DNA of 64,000 nt from NCBI GenBank assembly GCA_014656015.1, contig BNBP01000024.1, positions 25,174 through 89,173 of the forward strand, given 5' to 3'. The DNA comes from Streptomyces griseoaurantiacus (lineage in GTDB: Bacteria > Actinomycetota > Actinomycetes > Streptomycetales > Streptomycetaceae). Of the stretch, positions 42,994 to 52,018 are shown piece after piece; position 1 is the stretch's first letter, and each line of letters opens with the position of its first letter. The translations under genes were made by a program, and so were the position numbers. The notes under the pieces were generated by a model, which saw nothing but the letters and a program-made list of their open reading frames with translations, was not told the DNA's origin and did not search any database.

Positions 42994-43986
42994 TCAGCGC
43001 AGCCGGTGGGCGACCTCGACCGCCCAGTACGTCAGGATGTTCCGCGCCCCCGCGCGCCTGATGCCGAGGAGGGACTCCATGATCGCCGCGTCCCGGTCGA
43101 TCCAGCCCTTCTCCGCGGCGGCCTCGATCATCGCGTACTCGCCGGAGATCTGGTACGCCGCCACGGGCACGTCGCAGGCCTCGGCGACCCGCGCCAGGAT
43201 GTCGAGGTAGGGCCCGGCCGGCTTGACCATGACCATGTCCGCCCCCTCCTCCAGGTCGAGGGCCAGCTCCCGCAGGGACTCGCCGATGTTCGCGGCGTCC
43301 TGCTGGTAGGTCTTGCGGTCGCCCTTGAGCGAGGAGCCGACCGCCTCCCGGAACGGGCCGTAGAAGGCGGAGGAGTACTTCGCGGTGTAGGCGAGGATGG
43401 AGACGTCCTCGCGCCCGATCTGGTCCAGCGCGTCACGGATGACGCCGATCTGCCCGTCCATCATGCCGCTGGGCCCCACGACGTGGGCCCCGGCATCCGC
43501 CTGCACCTGGGCCATCTCGGCGTAGCGCTCGAGCGTGGCGTCGTTGTCGACGCGGCCCTCGGCGTCCAGGACACCGCAGTGACCGTGATCGGTGAACTCG
43601 TCCAGGCACAGGTCGGACATGACGATCAGCTCGTCGCCGACCTCCGCGCGCACATCGCGCAGGGCGACCTGGAGGATGCCCTCGGGATCGGTGCCGGCGG
43701 TGCCGACCGCGTCCTTCTTGGCCTCCTCGGGCACGCCGAACAGCATGATCCCGGAGATCCCCGCCTCCACGGCCTCCACCGCGGCCTTGCGCAGGCTGTC
43801 CCGGGTGTGCTGCACGACCCCGGGCATCGCGCCCACGGGCACGGGCTCCCCGACCCCCTCGCGCACGAACGCGGGAAGAATCAGGTCGGCCGGATGCAGC
43901 CGGGTCTCGGCGACCATGCGGCGCATGGCCGGGGTGGTACGCAGACGCCGGGGCCGCGTACCCGGAAAGGATCCGTACGTCGTCAT
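42994..43986 (-). CDS. hemB: Delta-aminolevulinic acid dehydratase / porphobilinogen synthase (330 aa)
   Basis: Condenses two 5-aminolevulinate molecules to porphobilinogen in heme, siroheme and cobalamin synthesis. Schiff-base lysines lie in ILAYTAKYSSAFYGPFRE and MVMVKPAGPYLD. The metal loop reads SDLCLDEFTDHGHCGVL: one of the three Cys of zinc enzymes is Asp, so metal use may be mixed. ATG 43986 has GGTGG upstream. It lies apart from the hemACD operon, 2 kb away in the same orientation. Confidence 0.95.
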   Translation of the reverse strand: MTTYGSFPGTRPRRLRTTPAMRRMVAETRLHPADLILPAFVREGVGEPVPVGAMPGVVQHTRDSLRKAAVEAVEAGISGIMLFGVPEEAKKDAVGTAGTDPEGILQVALRDVRAEVGDELIVMSDLCLDEFTDHGHCGVLDAEGRVDNDATLERYAEMAQVQADAGAHVVGPSGMMDGQIGVIRDALDQIGREDVSILAYTAKYSSAFYGPFREAVGSSLKGDRKTYQQDAANIGESLRELALDLEEGADMVMVKPAGPYLDILARVAEACDVPVAAYQISGEYAMIEAAAEKGWIDRDAAIMESLLGIRRAGARNILTYWAVEVAHRLR

Positions 43987-44055
43987 ACCACCCACGCTAC
44001 GCCCGCGTGAGCGATGCCTTTACCGACGCGGAGTCGGACGGATGCCCGCCCCTGT

Positions 44056-44550
44056 TCAGGCCGCCGAGGCCAATTCCGCCGTCCGCGGCGCCCCTCGGTG
44101 CCGTTCCGCCCGGCGGACGGCCACGGGTGCGAGCAGGCCCGTCAGGGCGGACGGGACGCCCACGACGTACCAGTCGGGGCGCCCCCAGCCGAGGCTCAGC
44201 CAGATGAGCAGCGCCGGGCCGAAGGCCTCCGCCAGACCGGCTCCCGGACCGAAGACCCCGAGGTACTGGCCGGTGGCCCGCGGTGGGGCCAGGGCGAAGG
44301 AGATCTCGAACCCCGCGGCGGCGTGCCACAGTTCGCCCCCGGTGTGGATCACCACCGCCGTGAGCAGCAGCGCCGCGGCCGCCCACGCGGGCACTCCGCC
44401 GACAGCGAGATCAGCACGCAGGAGGCCAGGAACGCCGCGCCCGCACGTCGGTAGGCCTCACCGCCCGCCGCCGGAGAGTCCACGCGGCGGCTCGCCCGGA
44501 CCTGGAACACGACGACGAGGACGGTGCCCCTACTTGCAAGAGCAAGAGGC
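44056..44550 (-). pseudogene. MFS transporter remnant, 5' part missing and frame broken
   Basis: Two overlapping frames encode consecutive pieces of a major facilitator protein. About 44400-44545 reads VVVVFQVRASRRVDS and AGAAFLASCVLISLSA; 44394-44056 continues in another frame as AAAALLLTAVVIHTGGELWH, AFGPALLIWLSLGWGRPDWY. Only the last three or four membrane helices remain, and no start or N-terminal half is present. The HxlR gene begins immediately behind it, so a deletion probably fused the remnant to this locus. Confidence 0.6.
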
Positions 44551-44555
44551 AGGCA

Positions 44556-44948
44556 TCACATGGCCGGATCGCCCTCCGCCACCGCCTCGCGCACCGCCAG
44601 CCGGTACGTGATCCGGTCGAAGAGCTGCGTGAGGGGTTCGCCGATCTCGCGGCCGAAGTCGGTGAGGCCGTAGGTGACCTGAGGGGGTCTCGTCGGCTCG
44701 ACCTTGCGCCAGACCAGGCCGTCCTCGACCAGCGTCCGCAGGGTCTGGGCGAGCATCTTCTCGCTGATGCCCTGGATGCTCTCGCGCAGCTCGAAGAACC
44801 GGAGGTCGTTCTTCCGCAGGGAGATGAGCACCCAGACGCCCCACCGGCTGGTCACGTGATCGACCATCGTCCGCGCGAGGCAGTCGGTGTGAAACACGTC
44901 ATACCGCTCGCCCGACTCGACCTGTCTGCGCTGCACGCCTTCCACCAT
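44556..44948 (-). CDS. HxlR-family transcriptional regulator (130 aa)
   Basis: A MarR/HxlR-type winged-helix protein: conserved Cys in FHTDCLARTMVDHV, then SRWGVWVLISLRKNDLRFFEL, ISEKMLAQTLRTLVEDGLVWR (recognition helix) and YGLTDFGREI. HxlR proteins often sense electrophiles or thiol oxidation. It is divergent from the NmrA-like quinone-reductase-type gene 103 bases away and probably represses it, the common arrangement for this pair. Confidence 0.9.
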   Translation of the reverse strand: MVEGVQRRQVESGERYDVFHTDCLARTMVDHVTSRWGVWVLISLRKNDLRFFELRESIQGISEKMLAQTLRTLVEDGLVWRKVEPTRPPQVTYGLTDFGREIGEPLTQLFDRITYRLAVREAVAEGDPAM

Positions 44949-45051
44949 GTCATGAGCTTACCCGGAGGTACGTCCTTACCGAAAGTTAGCCCGTTCTCCT
45001 AGCGTGCGAGGCACAGACGACGAGAACACGCACGAGACCCAGGAGCAGAAC

Positions 45052-45891
45052 ATGATCGTGGTGACCGGGGCCACCGGGAACATCGGGCGACCGCTGACGC
45101 GCGTGCTCGCCGCGTCGGGCGCACAGGTGACGGCCGTCTCGCGGCACGCGGCGCCGGTGCCGGACGGCGTCCGCCACGTGGTGGCCGACCTCGCCGACCC
45201 GGCCGGCCTCACGCCCGTGCTGACCGGCGCGAAATCCCTCTTCCTGCTGCTCTCCGGCGACCTGCACGCGACTGGCGCCGAGCACGCCGGCCTTCTCGCC
45301 CGGGCCTCCGACAGCGGGGTGCGGCGGGTCGTCCTGCTCTCCACGCTGGGGGTGGTCACCCGCCCCTTCGGTCCCACCCGGGTCGCGATGCGGGCGCTGG
45401 AGGACACGCTGCGGGAGTCCGGCATGGAGTGGTCCCTCCTGCGGCCGGGCGGCTTCGCCTCCAACGCCCTGTGGTGGGCGGAGTCGGTCCGCACCCGGCG
45501 GGTCGTCGCCGCGCCCTTCGGCGACGTCGGCGTGCCGCTCGTCGACCCGGCGGACATCGCCGAGGTCGCGGCGGCCTGCCTGCTGGGAGACCGGCACACC
45601 GGCGGCGCCTACGAGCTGACCGGGCCGGAGGTGATCACCCCCCGGCAGCAGACGGAGGCACTGGCCACCGCGCTGGGCTCGCCCGTCGCCTTCCACGAGC
45701 TGACCCGGGAGGAGGCCGGGGCCGGGCTGAGGCGGGCCATGCCGGCGGAGCTGGCCGAGGACACCCTGGACATCCTCGGCTCCCCCAGCCCGGCCGAGCT
45801 GCGTGTCAGCCCGGACGTCGAGCGGGTGCTGGGCCGCGCCCCGCGCACCTTCGCCGACTGGGCCGCCCGTCACGTCGAGGCGTTCCGCTGA
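45052..45891 (+). CDS. NmrA/QorB-like NAD(P)-binding reductase (279 aa)
   Basis: An atypical SDR of the NmrA group. The nucleotide motif is VVTGATGNIGRPLT (GxxGxxG) at the very N terminus, followed by VVLLSTLGVVTRPFG and WSLLRPGGFASNALWW. The classical YxxxK pair is absent. Relatives are NAD(P)H:quinone reductases or redox sensors. AGGAG lies 6 bases before ATG 45052. It is divergent from the HxlR gene, which probably controls it. Confidence 0.88.
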   Translation: MIVVTGATGNIGRPLTRVLAASGAQVTAVSRHAAPVPDGVRHVVADLADPAGLTPVLTGAKSLFLLLSGDLHATGAEHAGLLARASDSGVRRVVLLSTLGVVTRPFGPTRVAMRALEDTLRESGMEWSLLRPGGFASNALWWAESVRTRRVVAAPFGDVGVPLVDPADIAEVAAACLLGDRHTGGAYELTGPEVITPRQQTEALATALGSPVAFHELTREEAGAGLRRAMPAELAEDTLDILGSPSPAELRVSPDVERVLGRAPRTFADWAARHVEAFR

Positions 45892-45924
45892 GCCCACACG
45901 GCACCGAGCCCACCAAGCACGACC

Positions 45925-45962
45925 GTGCCCCCGTACCCGAGCCAACTCGGGTACGGGGGCAC
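45925..45962. terminator. Strong bidirectional terminator after the NmrA-like gene and hemD
   Basis: A perfect 17-bp stem GTGCCCCCGTACCCGAG / CTCGGGTACGGGGGCAC with loop CCAA lies between convergent genes. Confidence 0.85.
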
Positions 45963-45991
45963 CGCCGTACGAAGAACGCCGCAGCGAACCG

Positions 45992-47710
45992 TTACGTCGT
46001 GCTTGTCGTACGTCTCCGGCGCGAGCCCGGACGGCGTTCGCTCGGGCGGGTGACCGGGTCGCCCGCCTCCAGCGCCGCACTGCGACGGCGGGCGCCGAAG
46101 TCCGCCAGCGCCTCGGCGAGCTTCTGCACCGAGGGCTCGGGCGACATGACGTCCACCCGCAGCCCGTGCTCCTCCGCCGTCTTCGCCGTCGCCGGACCGA
46201 TGCAGGCGATGACCGTGACGTTGTGCGGCTTGCCGGCGATGCCGACCAGGTTCCGCACCGTCGAGGACGAGGTGAACAGGACCGCGTCGAAGCCGCCGCC
46301 CTTGATCGCCTCACGGGTCTCCGCGGGCGGCGGCGAGGCACGCACCGTGCGGTACGCGGTGACGTCGTCGACCTCCCAGCCCAGTTCGATCAGGCCGGCC
46401 ACCAGCGTCTCGGTGGCGATGTCGGCGCGCGGCAGGAAGACCCGGTCGATCGGGTCGAAGACCGGGTCGTACGGCGGCCAGTCCTCCAGCAGCCCCGCGG
46501 CCGACTGCTCGCCGCTCGGCACCAGGTCCGGCTTCACGCCGAAGGCGATCAGCGCCTGCGCGGTCTGCTCGCCGACCGCGGCGACCTTGATGCCCGCGAA
46601 GGCGCGCGCGTCCAGGCCGTACTCCTCGAACTTCTCCCTGACCGCCTTGACCGCGTTGACCGAGGTGAACGCGATCCACTCGTAGCGGCCCGTGACCAGG
46701 CCCTTGACCGCGCGCTCCATCTGCTGGGGCGTGCGCGGCGGTTCGACGGCGATCGTCGGGACCTCGTGCGGCACCGCGCCGTAGGAGCGGAGCTGGTCGG
46801 AGAGCGAGGCCGCCTGCTCCTTGGTGCGCGGGACGAGCACCTTCCAGCCGAACAGCGGCTTGGACTCGAACCAGGACAGCCGCTCGCGCTGGGCCGCGGC
46901 CGAACGCTCGCCGACGACGGCTATCACCGGACGGCCGCCCTCCGGCGAGGGCAGCACCTTGGCCTGCTTCAGCGTCTGGGCGATGGTGCCGAGCGTGGCG
47001 GTCCAGGTCCGCTGACGCGTCGTCGTACCGCCGACGGTCACGGTCAGCGGGGTGTCCGGCTTGCGGCCCCCGGTCACCAGTTCGCCCGCGGTGGCGGCCA
47101 CCGCGTCCAGCGTGGTGGAGACGACCACCGTGCAGTCGGAGGCGCCGACCTCGCTCCAGCAGCGGTCGGAGGCGGTACGGGCGTCGACGAAGCGGACGTC
47201 CGTGCCCTCGGCGTCCCGCAGCGGCACACCGGCGTACGCGGGCACGCCGACGGCGGTCGCGATGCCGGGCACCACCTCGAAGGTCACGCCCGCGGCGGCG
47301 CAGGCGAGCATCTCCTCGGCGGCGCACGTGTCGAGCCCGGGGTCCCCAGTCACCGCACGCACGACCCGCCTGCCGCCCCGCGCAGCCTGCATGACAAGAT
47401 TGGCGGCATCCCTGGATGCGGGGAGGACGGCGGTTGTTGACGCCTCGTCAACGACTGCCAGTTGAGGCGTGCCCGTGCCCGCGAGGCCCGCGGAGGCCCC
47501 CGGTGCGTCCGCGTCCGCGGACAGCACGGTGACGCCCGGCGGGGCGTGCACACGTACGACGTCGAGCACGTCCGGCTCGGCGACGAGGACGTCCGCGTGC
47601 GCCAGCGCCTCCACGGCGCGCAGTGTCAGCAGCCCCGGGTCACCGGGGCCGGCACCCAGGAAGGTGACGTGCCCGGATCCGTGGCCGACGGGAAGGTTGG
47701 TGGGGCTCAC
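45992..47710 (-). CDS. hemD: Fused uroporphyrinogen-III C-methyltransferase / uroporphyrinogen-III synthase (572 aa)
   Basis: A two-domain enzyme. The N-terminal SUMT/CobA domain (residues 12-260) has GAGPGDPGLLTLRAVEAL, VTGDPGL and VPGIATAVGVPAYAGVPL. The C-terminal HemD domain (about 285-550) cyclises hydroxymethylbilane (KVLVPRTKEQAASLSDQL, EWIAFTSVNAVKAV, FTSSSTVRNLV). It therefore makes uroporphyrinogen III and methylates it toward siroheme and cobalamin. GTG 47710 overlaps the hemC stop (GTGA). A basic Arg-rich tail of about 25 residues ends the protein. Last gene of the rex-hemACD operon. Confidence 0.93.
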   Translation of the reverse strand: MSPTNLPVGHGSGHVTFLGAGPGDPGLLTLRAVEALAHADVLVAEPDVLDVVRVHAPPGVTVLSADADAPGASAGLAGTGTPQLAVVDEASTTAVLPASRDAANLVMQAARGGRRVVRAVTGDPGLDTCAAEEMLACAAAGVTFEVVPGIATAVGVPAYAGVPLRDAEGTDVRFVDARTASDRCWSEVGASDCTVVVSTTLDAVAATAGELVTGGRKPDTPLTVTVGGTTTRQRTWTATLGTIAQTLKQAKVLPSPEGGRPVIAVVGERSAAAQRERLSWFESKPLFGWKVLVPRTKEQAASLSDQLRSYGAVPHEVPTIAVEPPRTPQQMERAVKGLVTGRYEWIAFTSVNAVKAVREKFEEYGLDARAFAGIKVAAVGEQTAQALIAFGVKPDLVPSGEQSAAGLLEDWPPYDPVFDPIDRVFLPRADIATETLVAGLIELGWEVDDVTAYRTVRASPPPAETREAIKGGGFDAVLFTSSSTVRNLVGIAGKPHNVTVIACIGPATAKTAEEHGLRVDVMSPEPSVQKLAEALADFGARRRSAALEAGDPVTRPSERRPGSRRRRTTSTT

Positions 47711-48678
47711 TGTGCTCGCTCCCCCATCAGACCGGCCGCGCCCTTGGCCAGCATCTCGGCAGCGAGTTCGCGACCGAGCGCCATTGCCTGGTCGTGCGTC
47801 TCGGGCACGGGACCGGTGGTGGACAGCTGCACCAGCGTCGAGCCGTCGGTGGTGCCGACGACGCCGCGCAGGCGCATTTCCTTGTCAATCTGCCCGTCGT
47901 TCAGAAGGTCGGCCAGCGCACCCACGGGTGCGCTGCAGCCGGCCTCCAGAGCGGCGAGCAGGGCTCGCTCGGCGGTGACGGCGGCCCGGGTGAACGGGTC
48001 GTCGAGCTGCGCGAGCGCGGCGGCGAGTGCGGCGTCGGCGGGGTTGCCCGCCGTCCGGCACTCGACCGCCAGGGCCCCCTGGCCGGGGGCCGGAAGCACG
48101 GTGTCGACCGACAGGAAGTCGGTCACCTCGGAGGTCCTGCCGATCCGGTTGAGCCCGGCGGCGGCCAGCACCACCGCGTCCAGCTCGCCCTTGCGGACGT
48201 ATCCGATGCGGGTGTCGATGTTGCCGCGGATCGGCACCGTCTCGATGCGCGTCCCGTGGTCGCGGGCGTACGCGTTGAGCTGTGCCATGCGGCGCGGCGA
48301 GCCGGTGCCGACGCGCGCGCCCTCCGGCAGGTCGGCGAAGGCCAGCCCGTCCCGGGCGATCAGCACGTCCCGCGGGTCCTCACGCAGGGGCACGGCGGCC
48401 AGCGTCAGCTCTTCGGGCTGCGTGGTCGGCAGGTCCTTGAGCGAGTGCACGGCGAGGTCGACCTCCCCGCGCAGCAGCGCCTCGCGCAGCGCGGCGACGA
48501 ACACGCCGGTGCCGCCGATCTGCGCCAGGTGCTCGCGCGAGGTGTCCCCGTACGTCGTGATCTCCACGAGCTCGACGGGCCGTCCGGTCACCTCACCGAC
48601 CGCATCGGCCACCTGTCCGGACTGGGCCATGGCCAGCTTGCTGCGCCTGGTCCCCAGCCTCAGTGCCTGCTCAGTCAT
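47707..48678 (-). CDS. hemC: Hydroxymethylbilane synthase / porphobilinogen deaminase (323 aa)
   Basis: Polymerises four porphobilinogens to hydroxymethylbilane. It starts ALRLGTRRSKLAMAQSGQVA. The cofactor-binding Cys is in LEAGCSAPVGALA, and the Asp region is VHSLKDLPTTQPE. Length is normal. It overlaps the hemA stop (ATGA) at its start and the hemD GTG at its end, so the three enzymes are translated as a coupled unit. Confidence 0.96.
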   Translation of the reverse strand: MTEQALRLGTRRSKLAMAQSGQVADAVGEVTGRPVELVEITTYGDTSREHLAQIGGTGVFVAALREALLRGEVDLAVHSLKDLPTTQPEELTLAAVPLREDPRDVLIARDGLAFADLPEGARVGTGSPRRMAQLNAYARDHGTRIETVPIRGNIDTRIGYVRKGELDAVVLAAAGLNRIGRTSEVTDFLSVDTVLPAPGQGALAVECRTAGNPADAALAAALAQLDDPFTRAAVTAERALLAALEAGCSAPVGALADLLNDGQIDKEMRLRGVVGTTDGSTLVQLSTTGPVPETHDQAMALGRELAAEMLAKGAAGLMGERAQ

Positions 48679-50495
48679 GCTCGCCCTCGGTTCTTGGCGT
48701 TCTCGGTGTTGTTCATGGTGCTGGTGCCGCTCCGCGTGCCCTCGGCGGCCGTGCTCGTGATCCCCGCGCCGCTCAGGGCGCCGACCGCGTCGGCCGGGGG
48801 CCGGTCCGCTCCGTCCGCCCGGGAGACCCGGGCGACCGTCTCGGGGTCCAGGTCGAACAGGGTGCGCAACGCGTCCGCGTACCCGGCGCCGCCGGGCTCG
48901 GCGGCCAGCTGCTTGACCCGTACGGTCGGGGCGTGCAGCAGTTTGTCGACGACGCGCCGCACGGTCTGGGTGATCTCGCCGCGCTGCTTCTCGTCGAGGT
49001 CCGGCAGGCGTCCGTCGAGCCGGGCGATCTCGCTCGCGACCACGTCGGCAGCCATCGTACGCAGCGCGACGACCGTCGGGGTGATGTGCGCGGCCCGCTG
49101 GGCGGCGCCGAACGCCGCCACCTCGTCGGAGACGATCCGGCGGACCTGCTCGACGTCGGCGGCCATCGGCGCGTCCGCGGAGGCCTCGGCCAGCGACTCC
49201 AGGTCGACCAGGCGCACGCCGAGCAGCCGGTGCGCGGCCGCGTCCACGTCCCTGGGCATCGCCAGGTCGAGCAGCGAGAGCGCGGGCGCGGGGCGCGGGA
49301 CCTCGGCCACCGGCTCGGGCAGGCGGCGCTCGGGGATGCGTCCGACGGCGGCCGCGGTGGCGGCAAGCGCGGCGATCAGCTCGGCGTCCTCCTCGAGGGC
49401 CGGCGCGCGGCGGCCGCCCTCGCGGCGGTCGGCGGTGTCGGTGCCCTTGTCGACCCAGACGGCGTGCTGCTCCAGCGTCGCGGCGTCCATGCCGGCCACG
49501 GCGGCCTCGCCCGCGACGGAGAATCCGCTGGTCGCGCCGGGCATCGCGGAAAGGTCCAGCGGGCAGTTCTCGTCCCCGGCCGCGTCGGTGGGACGCTCGC
49601 CGTGCGCGCGCGGTCCGCTCGCGGGCGCGGGGGCCGGGACGCGCGGCGCGGGGAGGCGGCCCTCGACGGCGGCGGCGATGTCCTGGGCGGTCAGCACCAG
49701 GCCGGTAGCGCCCGTGCAGGACACCGCGACGTCGGCACGTGTCAGCTCGTCAGGGACCGTTTCCATCGGGACGGCCCTCGCGGCGACGTCCGTGTCGTCA
49801 CCCTCGGTGAGTATCCGCGCCAGCCGCTCGGCCCGCTCCTGCGTGCGGTTGGCGATCACGACCTCGGCCACGCCGACCCGGGCGAGCGTCGCCGCCGCCA
49901 GCGAGGACATGGAGCCGGCGCCGATCACCAGGGCGCGCTTGCCGCGGGCCCAGCCCTCCACCGGGGCACCGGCGGCGAGCTGTTCCAGGCCGAAGGTGAC
50001 GAGGGACTGCCCGGCGCGGTCGATGCCGGTCTCGGAGTGGGCGCGCTTGCCGACCCGCAGGGCCTGCTGGAACAGGTCGTTCAGCAGCCGTCCCGCGGTG
50101 TGCAGCTCCTGCGCGGTGGCGAGGGAGTCCTTGATCTGGCCGAGGATCTGCCCCTCGCCCACGACCATCGAGTCCAGCCCGCAGGCCACCGAGAACAGGT
50201 GGTGGACGGCGCGGTCCTCGTAGTGCACATAAAGATAAGGAGTGAGCTCGTCCAGGCCGACCCCGCTGTGCTGGGCGAGCAGCGTGGACAGTTCGGCGAC
50301 GCCCGCGTGGAACTTGTCCACGTCGGCGTAGAGCTCGATGCGGTTGCAGGTGGCGAGCACCGCGGCCTCGGTGGCCGGTTCGGCGGCGACCGTGTCCGTG
50401 AGCAGCTTGGCCTGGGCGTCCGCGCCGAGGGCGGCGCGCTCCAGGACGCTGACGGGGGCGCTGCGGTGGCTCAGTCCGACGACGAGGAGACTCAT
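48675..50495 (-). CDS. hemA: Glutamyl-tRNA reductase (606 aa)
   Basis: Reduces glutamyl-tRNA to glutamate-1-semialdehyde, the first committed step of C5 heme synthesis. It starts MSLLVVGLSHRSAPVSVLE. The catalytic Cys is in LATCNRIELY, and the NADPH site is LVIGAGSMSSLAA. It is longer than typical GluTR (about 420-450) because of an Ala/Pro/Gly-rich insertion (about residues 290-410) before the dimerisation domain, a known Streptomyces feature, and a Thr/Asn-rich tail. Overlaps rex upstream by ATGA. Confidence 0.95.
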   Translation of the reverse strand: MSLLVVGLSHRSAPVSVLERAALGADAQAKLLTDTVAAEPATEAAVLATCNRIELYADVDKFHAGVAELSTLLAQHSGVGLDELTPYLYVHYEDRAVHHLFSVACGLDSMVVGEGQILGQIKDSLATAQELHTAGRLLNDLFQQALRVGKRAHSETGIDRAGQSLVTFGLEQLAAGAPVEGWARGKRALVIGAGSMSSLAAATLARVGVAEVVIANRTQERAERLARILTEGDDTDVAARAVPMETVPDELTRADVAVSCTGATGLVLTAQDIAAAVEGRLPAPRVPAPAPASGPRAHGERPTDAAGDENCPLDLSAMPGATSGFSVAGEAAVAGMDAATLEQHAVWVDKGTDTADRREGGRRAPALEEDAELIAALAATAAAVGRIPERRLPEPVAEVPRPAPALSLLDLAMPRDVDAAAHRLLGVRLVDLESLAEASADAPMAADVEQVRRIVSDEVAAFGAAQRAAHITPTVVALRTMAADVVASEIARLDGRLPDLDEKQRGEITQTVRRVVDKLLHAPTVRVKQLAAEPGGAGYADALRTLFDLDPETVARVSRADGADRPPADAVGALSGAGITSTAAEGTRSGTSTMNNTENAKNRGRA

Positions 50496-51319
50496 GCCGG
50501 CATCACGGCGGGGACGTCCCCGTCGGGCCCCTGGTCGGGGGAGGCGGACCGCTCGGCACCGGCGGCCGGGGTCTGGTTCCGGGCGGCGCGCTTGGCGACG
50601 ACCGGAGGCTCCTCGGCGGCCGGGAGGGAGCCGTCGATGCCGGCGCCCGGGTTCTCCTCGCTCGCCTTGCGCTGCTCGTGGAAGGCGAGGATCTGCAGCT
50701 CGATGGAGAGGTCGACCTTGCGCACGTCGACGCCGTCGGGGACGGACAGCACGGTCGGCGCGAAGTTCAGGATGGAGGTGACACCGGCGGCGACCAGCCG
50801 CTCGCACACCTGCTGGGCGGCACCGGCGGGAGTGGCGATGACGCCGATCGACACGCCGTTGTCGTCGATGATCTTCTCGAGTTCGTCCGTGTGCTGCACC
50901 GCGATGCCCGCCACCGTCCTGCCGGTCAGCGCGGGGTCGGCGTCTATCAGCGCGGCGACCCGGAAGCCGCGGGAGGCGAAGCCGCCGTAGTTGGCGAGCG
51001 CGGCGCCGAGGTTGCCGATGCCGACGATGACGACCGGCCAGTCCTGCGTCAGGCCCAGCTCACGGGAGATCTGGTAGACGAGGTACTCGACGTCGTAGCC
51101 CACGCCCCGGGTGCCGTAGGAACCGAGGTAGGAGAAGTCCTTGCGCAGCTTGGCGGAGTTGACTCCCGCCGCGGCCGCGAGCTCCTCCGAGGAGACCGTG
51201 GGTACCGAGCGTTCCGACAGTGCGGTGAGGGCTCGGAGGTACAGCGGAAGACGGGCGACGGTGGCCTCGGGAATTCCTCGGCTGCGGGTCGCCGGTCGGT
51301 GAGTTCGGCCAGTTGCCAC
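50492..51319 (-). CDS. rex: Redox-sensing transcriptional repressor Rex (275 aa)
   Basis: Senses the NADH/NAD+ ratio and represses respiratory genes at low NADH. A winged helix (residues 18-85, TVSSEELAAAAGVNSAKLRKD with SYLGSYGTRGVGYDV) is followed by a Rossmann domain with VVIVGIGNLGAALANYGG and a domain-swapped C-terminal helix (LSIELQILAFHEQRKAS). The last 45 residues are a low-complexity tail. GTG 51319 has CAGGAG 5 bases upstream. It leads the rex-hemA-hemC-hemD operon and a Rex operator lies about 80 bases upstream, so it is autoregulated. Confidence 0.96.
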   Translation of the reverse strand: MATGRTHRPATRSRGIPEATVARLPLYLRALTALSERSVPTVSSEELAAAAGVNSAKLRKDFSYLGSYGTRGVGYDVEYLVYQISRELGLTQDWPVVIVGIGNLGAALANYGGFASRGFRVAALIDADPALTGRTVAGIAVQHTDELEKIIDDNGVSIGVIATPAGAAQQVCERLVAAGVTSILNFAPTVLSVPDGVDVRKVDLSIELQILAFHEQRKASEENPGAGIDGSLPAAEEPPVVAKRAARNQTPAAGAERSASPDQGPDGDVPAVMPA

Positions 51320-51630
51320 GGTGCTCCTGCGGGTAGAGCGGGGCTGCAGGCGGTCGTGTGTCCCCGGACCGCCCCGTCGAATGCAGGCTATGTCTTTGTG
51401 AACGCGTGCACAAAGATGGTGTCCGATTTGCCCGGCCAACGTGACCGGGCTCACGCAGCTTCGGCGGCCTCGGCTGGAACCGGCGCGGGTGCACACGTGT
51501 TCCTCTCCTCCAGGGGGCAAAACCGCACACTCTCCTCGACGATCCCGCCCCCCGAGACACGAACGCCTTCGATCCTAAGCGACCGGGGCCGTTTATTGGA
51601 CTGGTCGGTCAGGCCCGGGAGTGCGGCCGG
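51320..51630. other. rex operon promoter region
   Basis: 311 bases between the rex start and the stop of the glutaredoxin-like gene. It contains the Rex operator. Outside that operator no open frame or hairpin is convincing. Confidence 0.6.
51397..51412. promoter_or_regulatory. Rex operator (ROP)
   Basis: TGTGAACGCGTGCACA matches the Streptomyces Rex consensus TGTGAACNNNTTCACA in all but one defined position, and the flanks extend the symmetry to TTTGTG / CACAAA. It lies about 80 bases upstream of the rex start, fitting NADH-responsive autoregulation of the heme operon. Confidence 0.9.
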
Positions 51631-51894
51631 TCACCGCAGGGCTTTGCGGAGGCGATTCTCGTCCACCCGCCAGAAGGTGTGCTGTTCCCCGTCGATCAGC
51701 ACGACGGGGATCTGCTCCCAGTAGCGGCGGTTGAGCTCCTCGTCCTCGGTGATGTCCTTGTGTTCCCAGGAAACGCCGAGGTCGGCGCACACCCGGGAGA
51801 CGACGGCCTCGGCGTCGTCGCACAGATGGCAGCCGGGCTTGCGCACGAGGGTGACGAGACGGGGGCGGGACGCGCGGCGCAGCAGCGGACTCAT
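51631..51894 (-). CDS. Glutaredoxin-like protein, DUF836 type (87 aa)
   Basis: A small thioredoxin-fold protein: VTLVRKPGCHLCDDAEAVV carries the redox CxxC (CHLC), IPVVLIDGEQHTFWRVDENRL gives the cis-Pro loop, and the end is RKALR. ATG 51894 gives the family length; an ATG at 51903 is also in frame but too close to its G-rich RBS. It sits directly upstream of the rex operon promoter on the same strand, in keeping with a redox function. Confidence 0.85.
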   Translation of the reverse strand: MSPLLRRASRPRLVTLVRKPGCHLCDDAEAVVSRVCADLGVSWEHKDITEDEELNRRYWEQIPVVLIDGEQHTFWRVDENRLRKALR

Positions 51895-52018
51895 GCGGCC
51901 CATTCTCCCCCGCGCCCGCCCCCCTCCCCCGTCCCCGCGAGGGCGGGCGCCCGCGACGTTCACGACCCGGCAACCGCCACGGCACGGAACGCCCGGGGGA
52001 ACTGGCTATGCTCACCGC

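Noticed and set aside
44949..45051. An HxlR operator in the HxlR-NmrA gap
   Set aside because: CTTACC occurs twice and GGTACGTCCTTACC is weakly symmetrical, but no clean palindrome can be defined.
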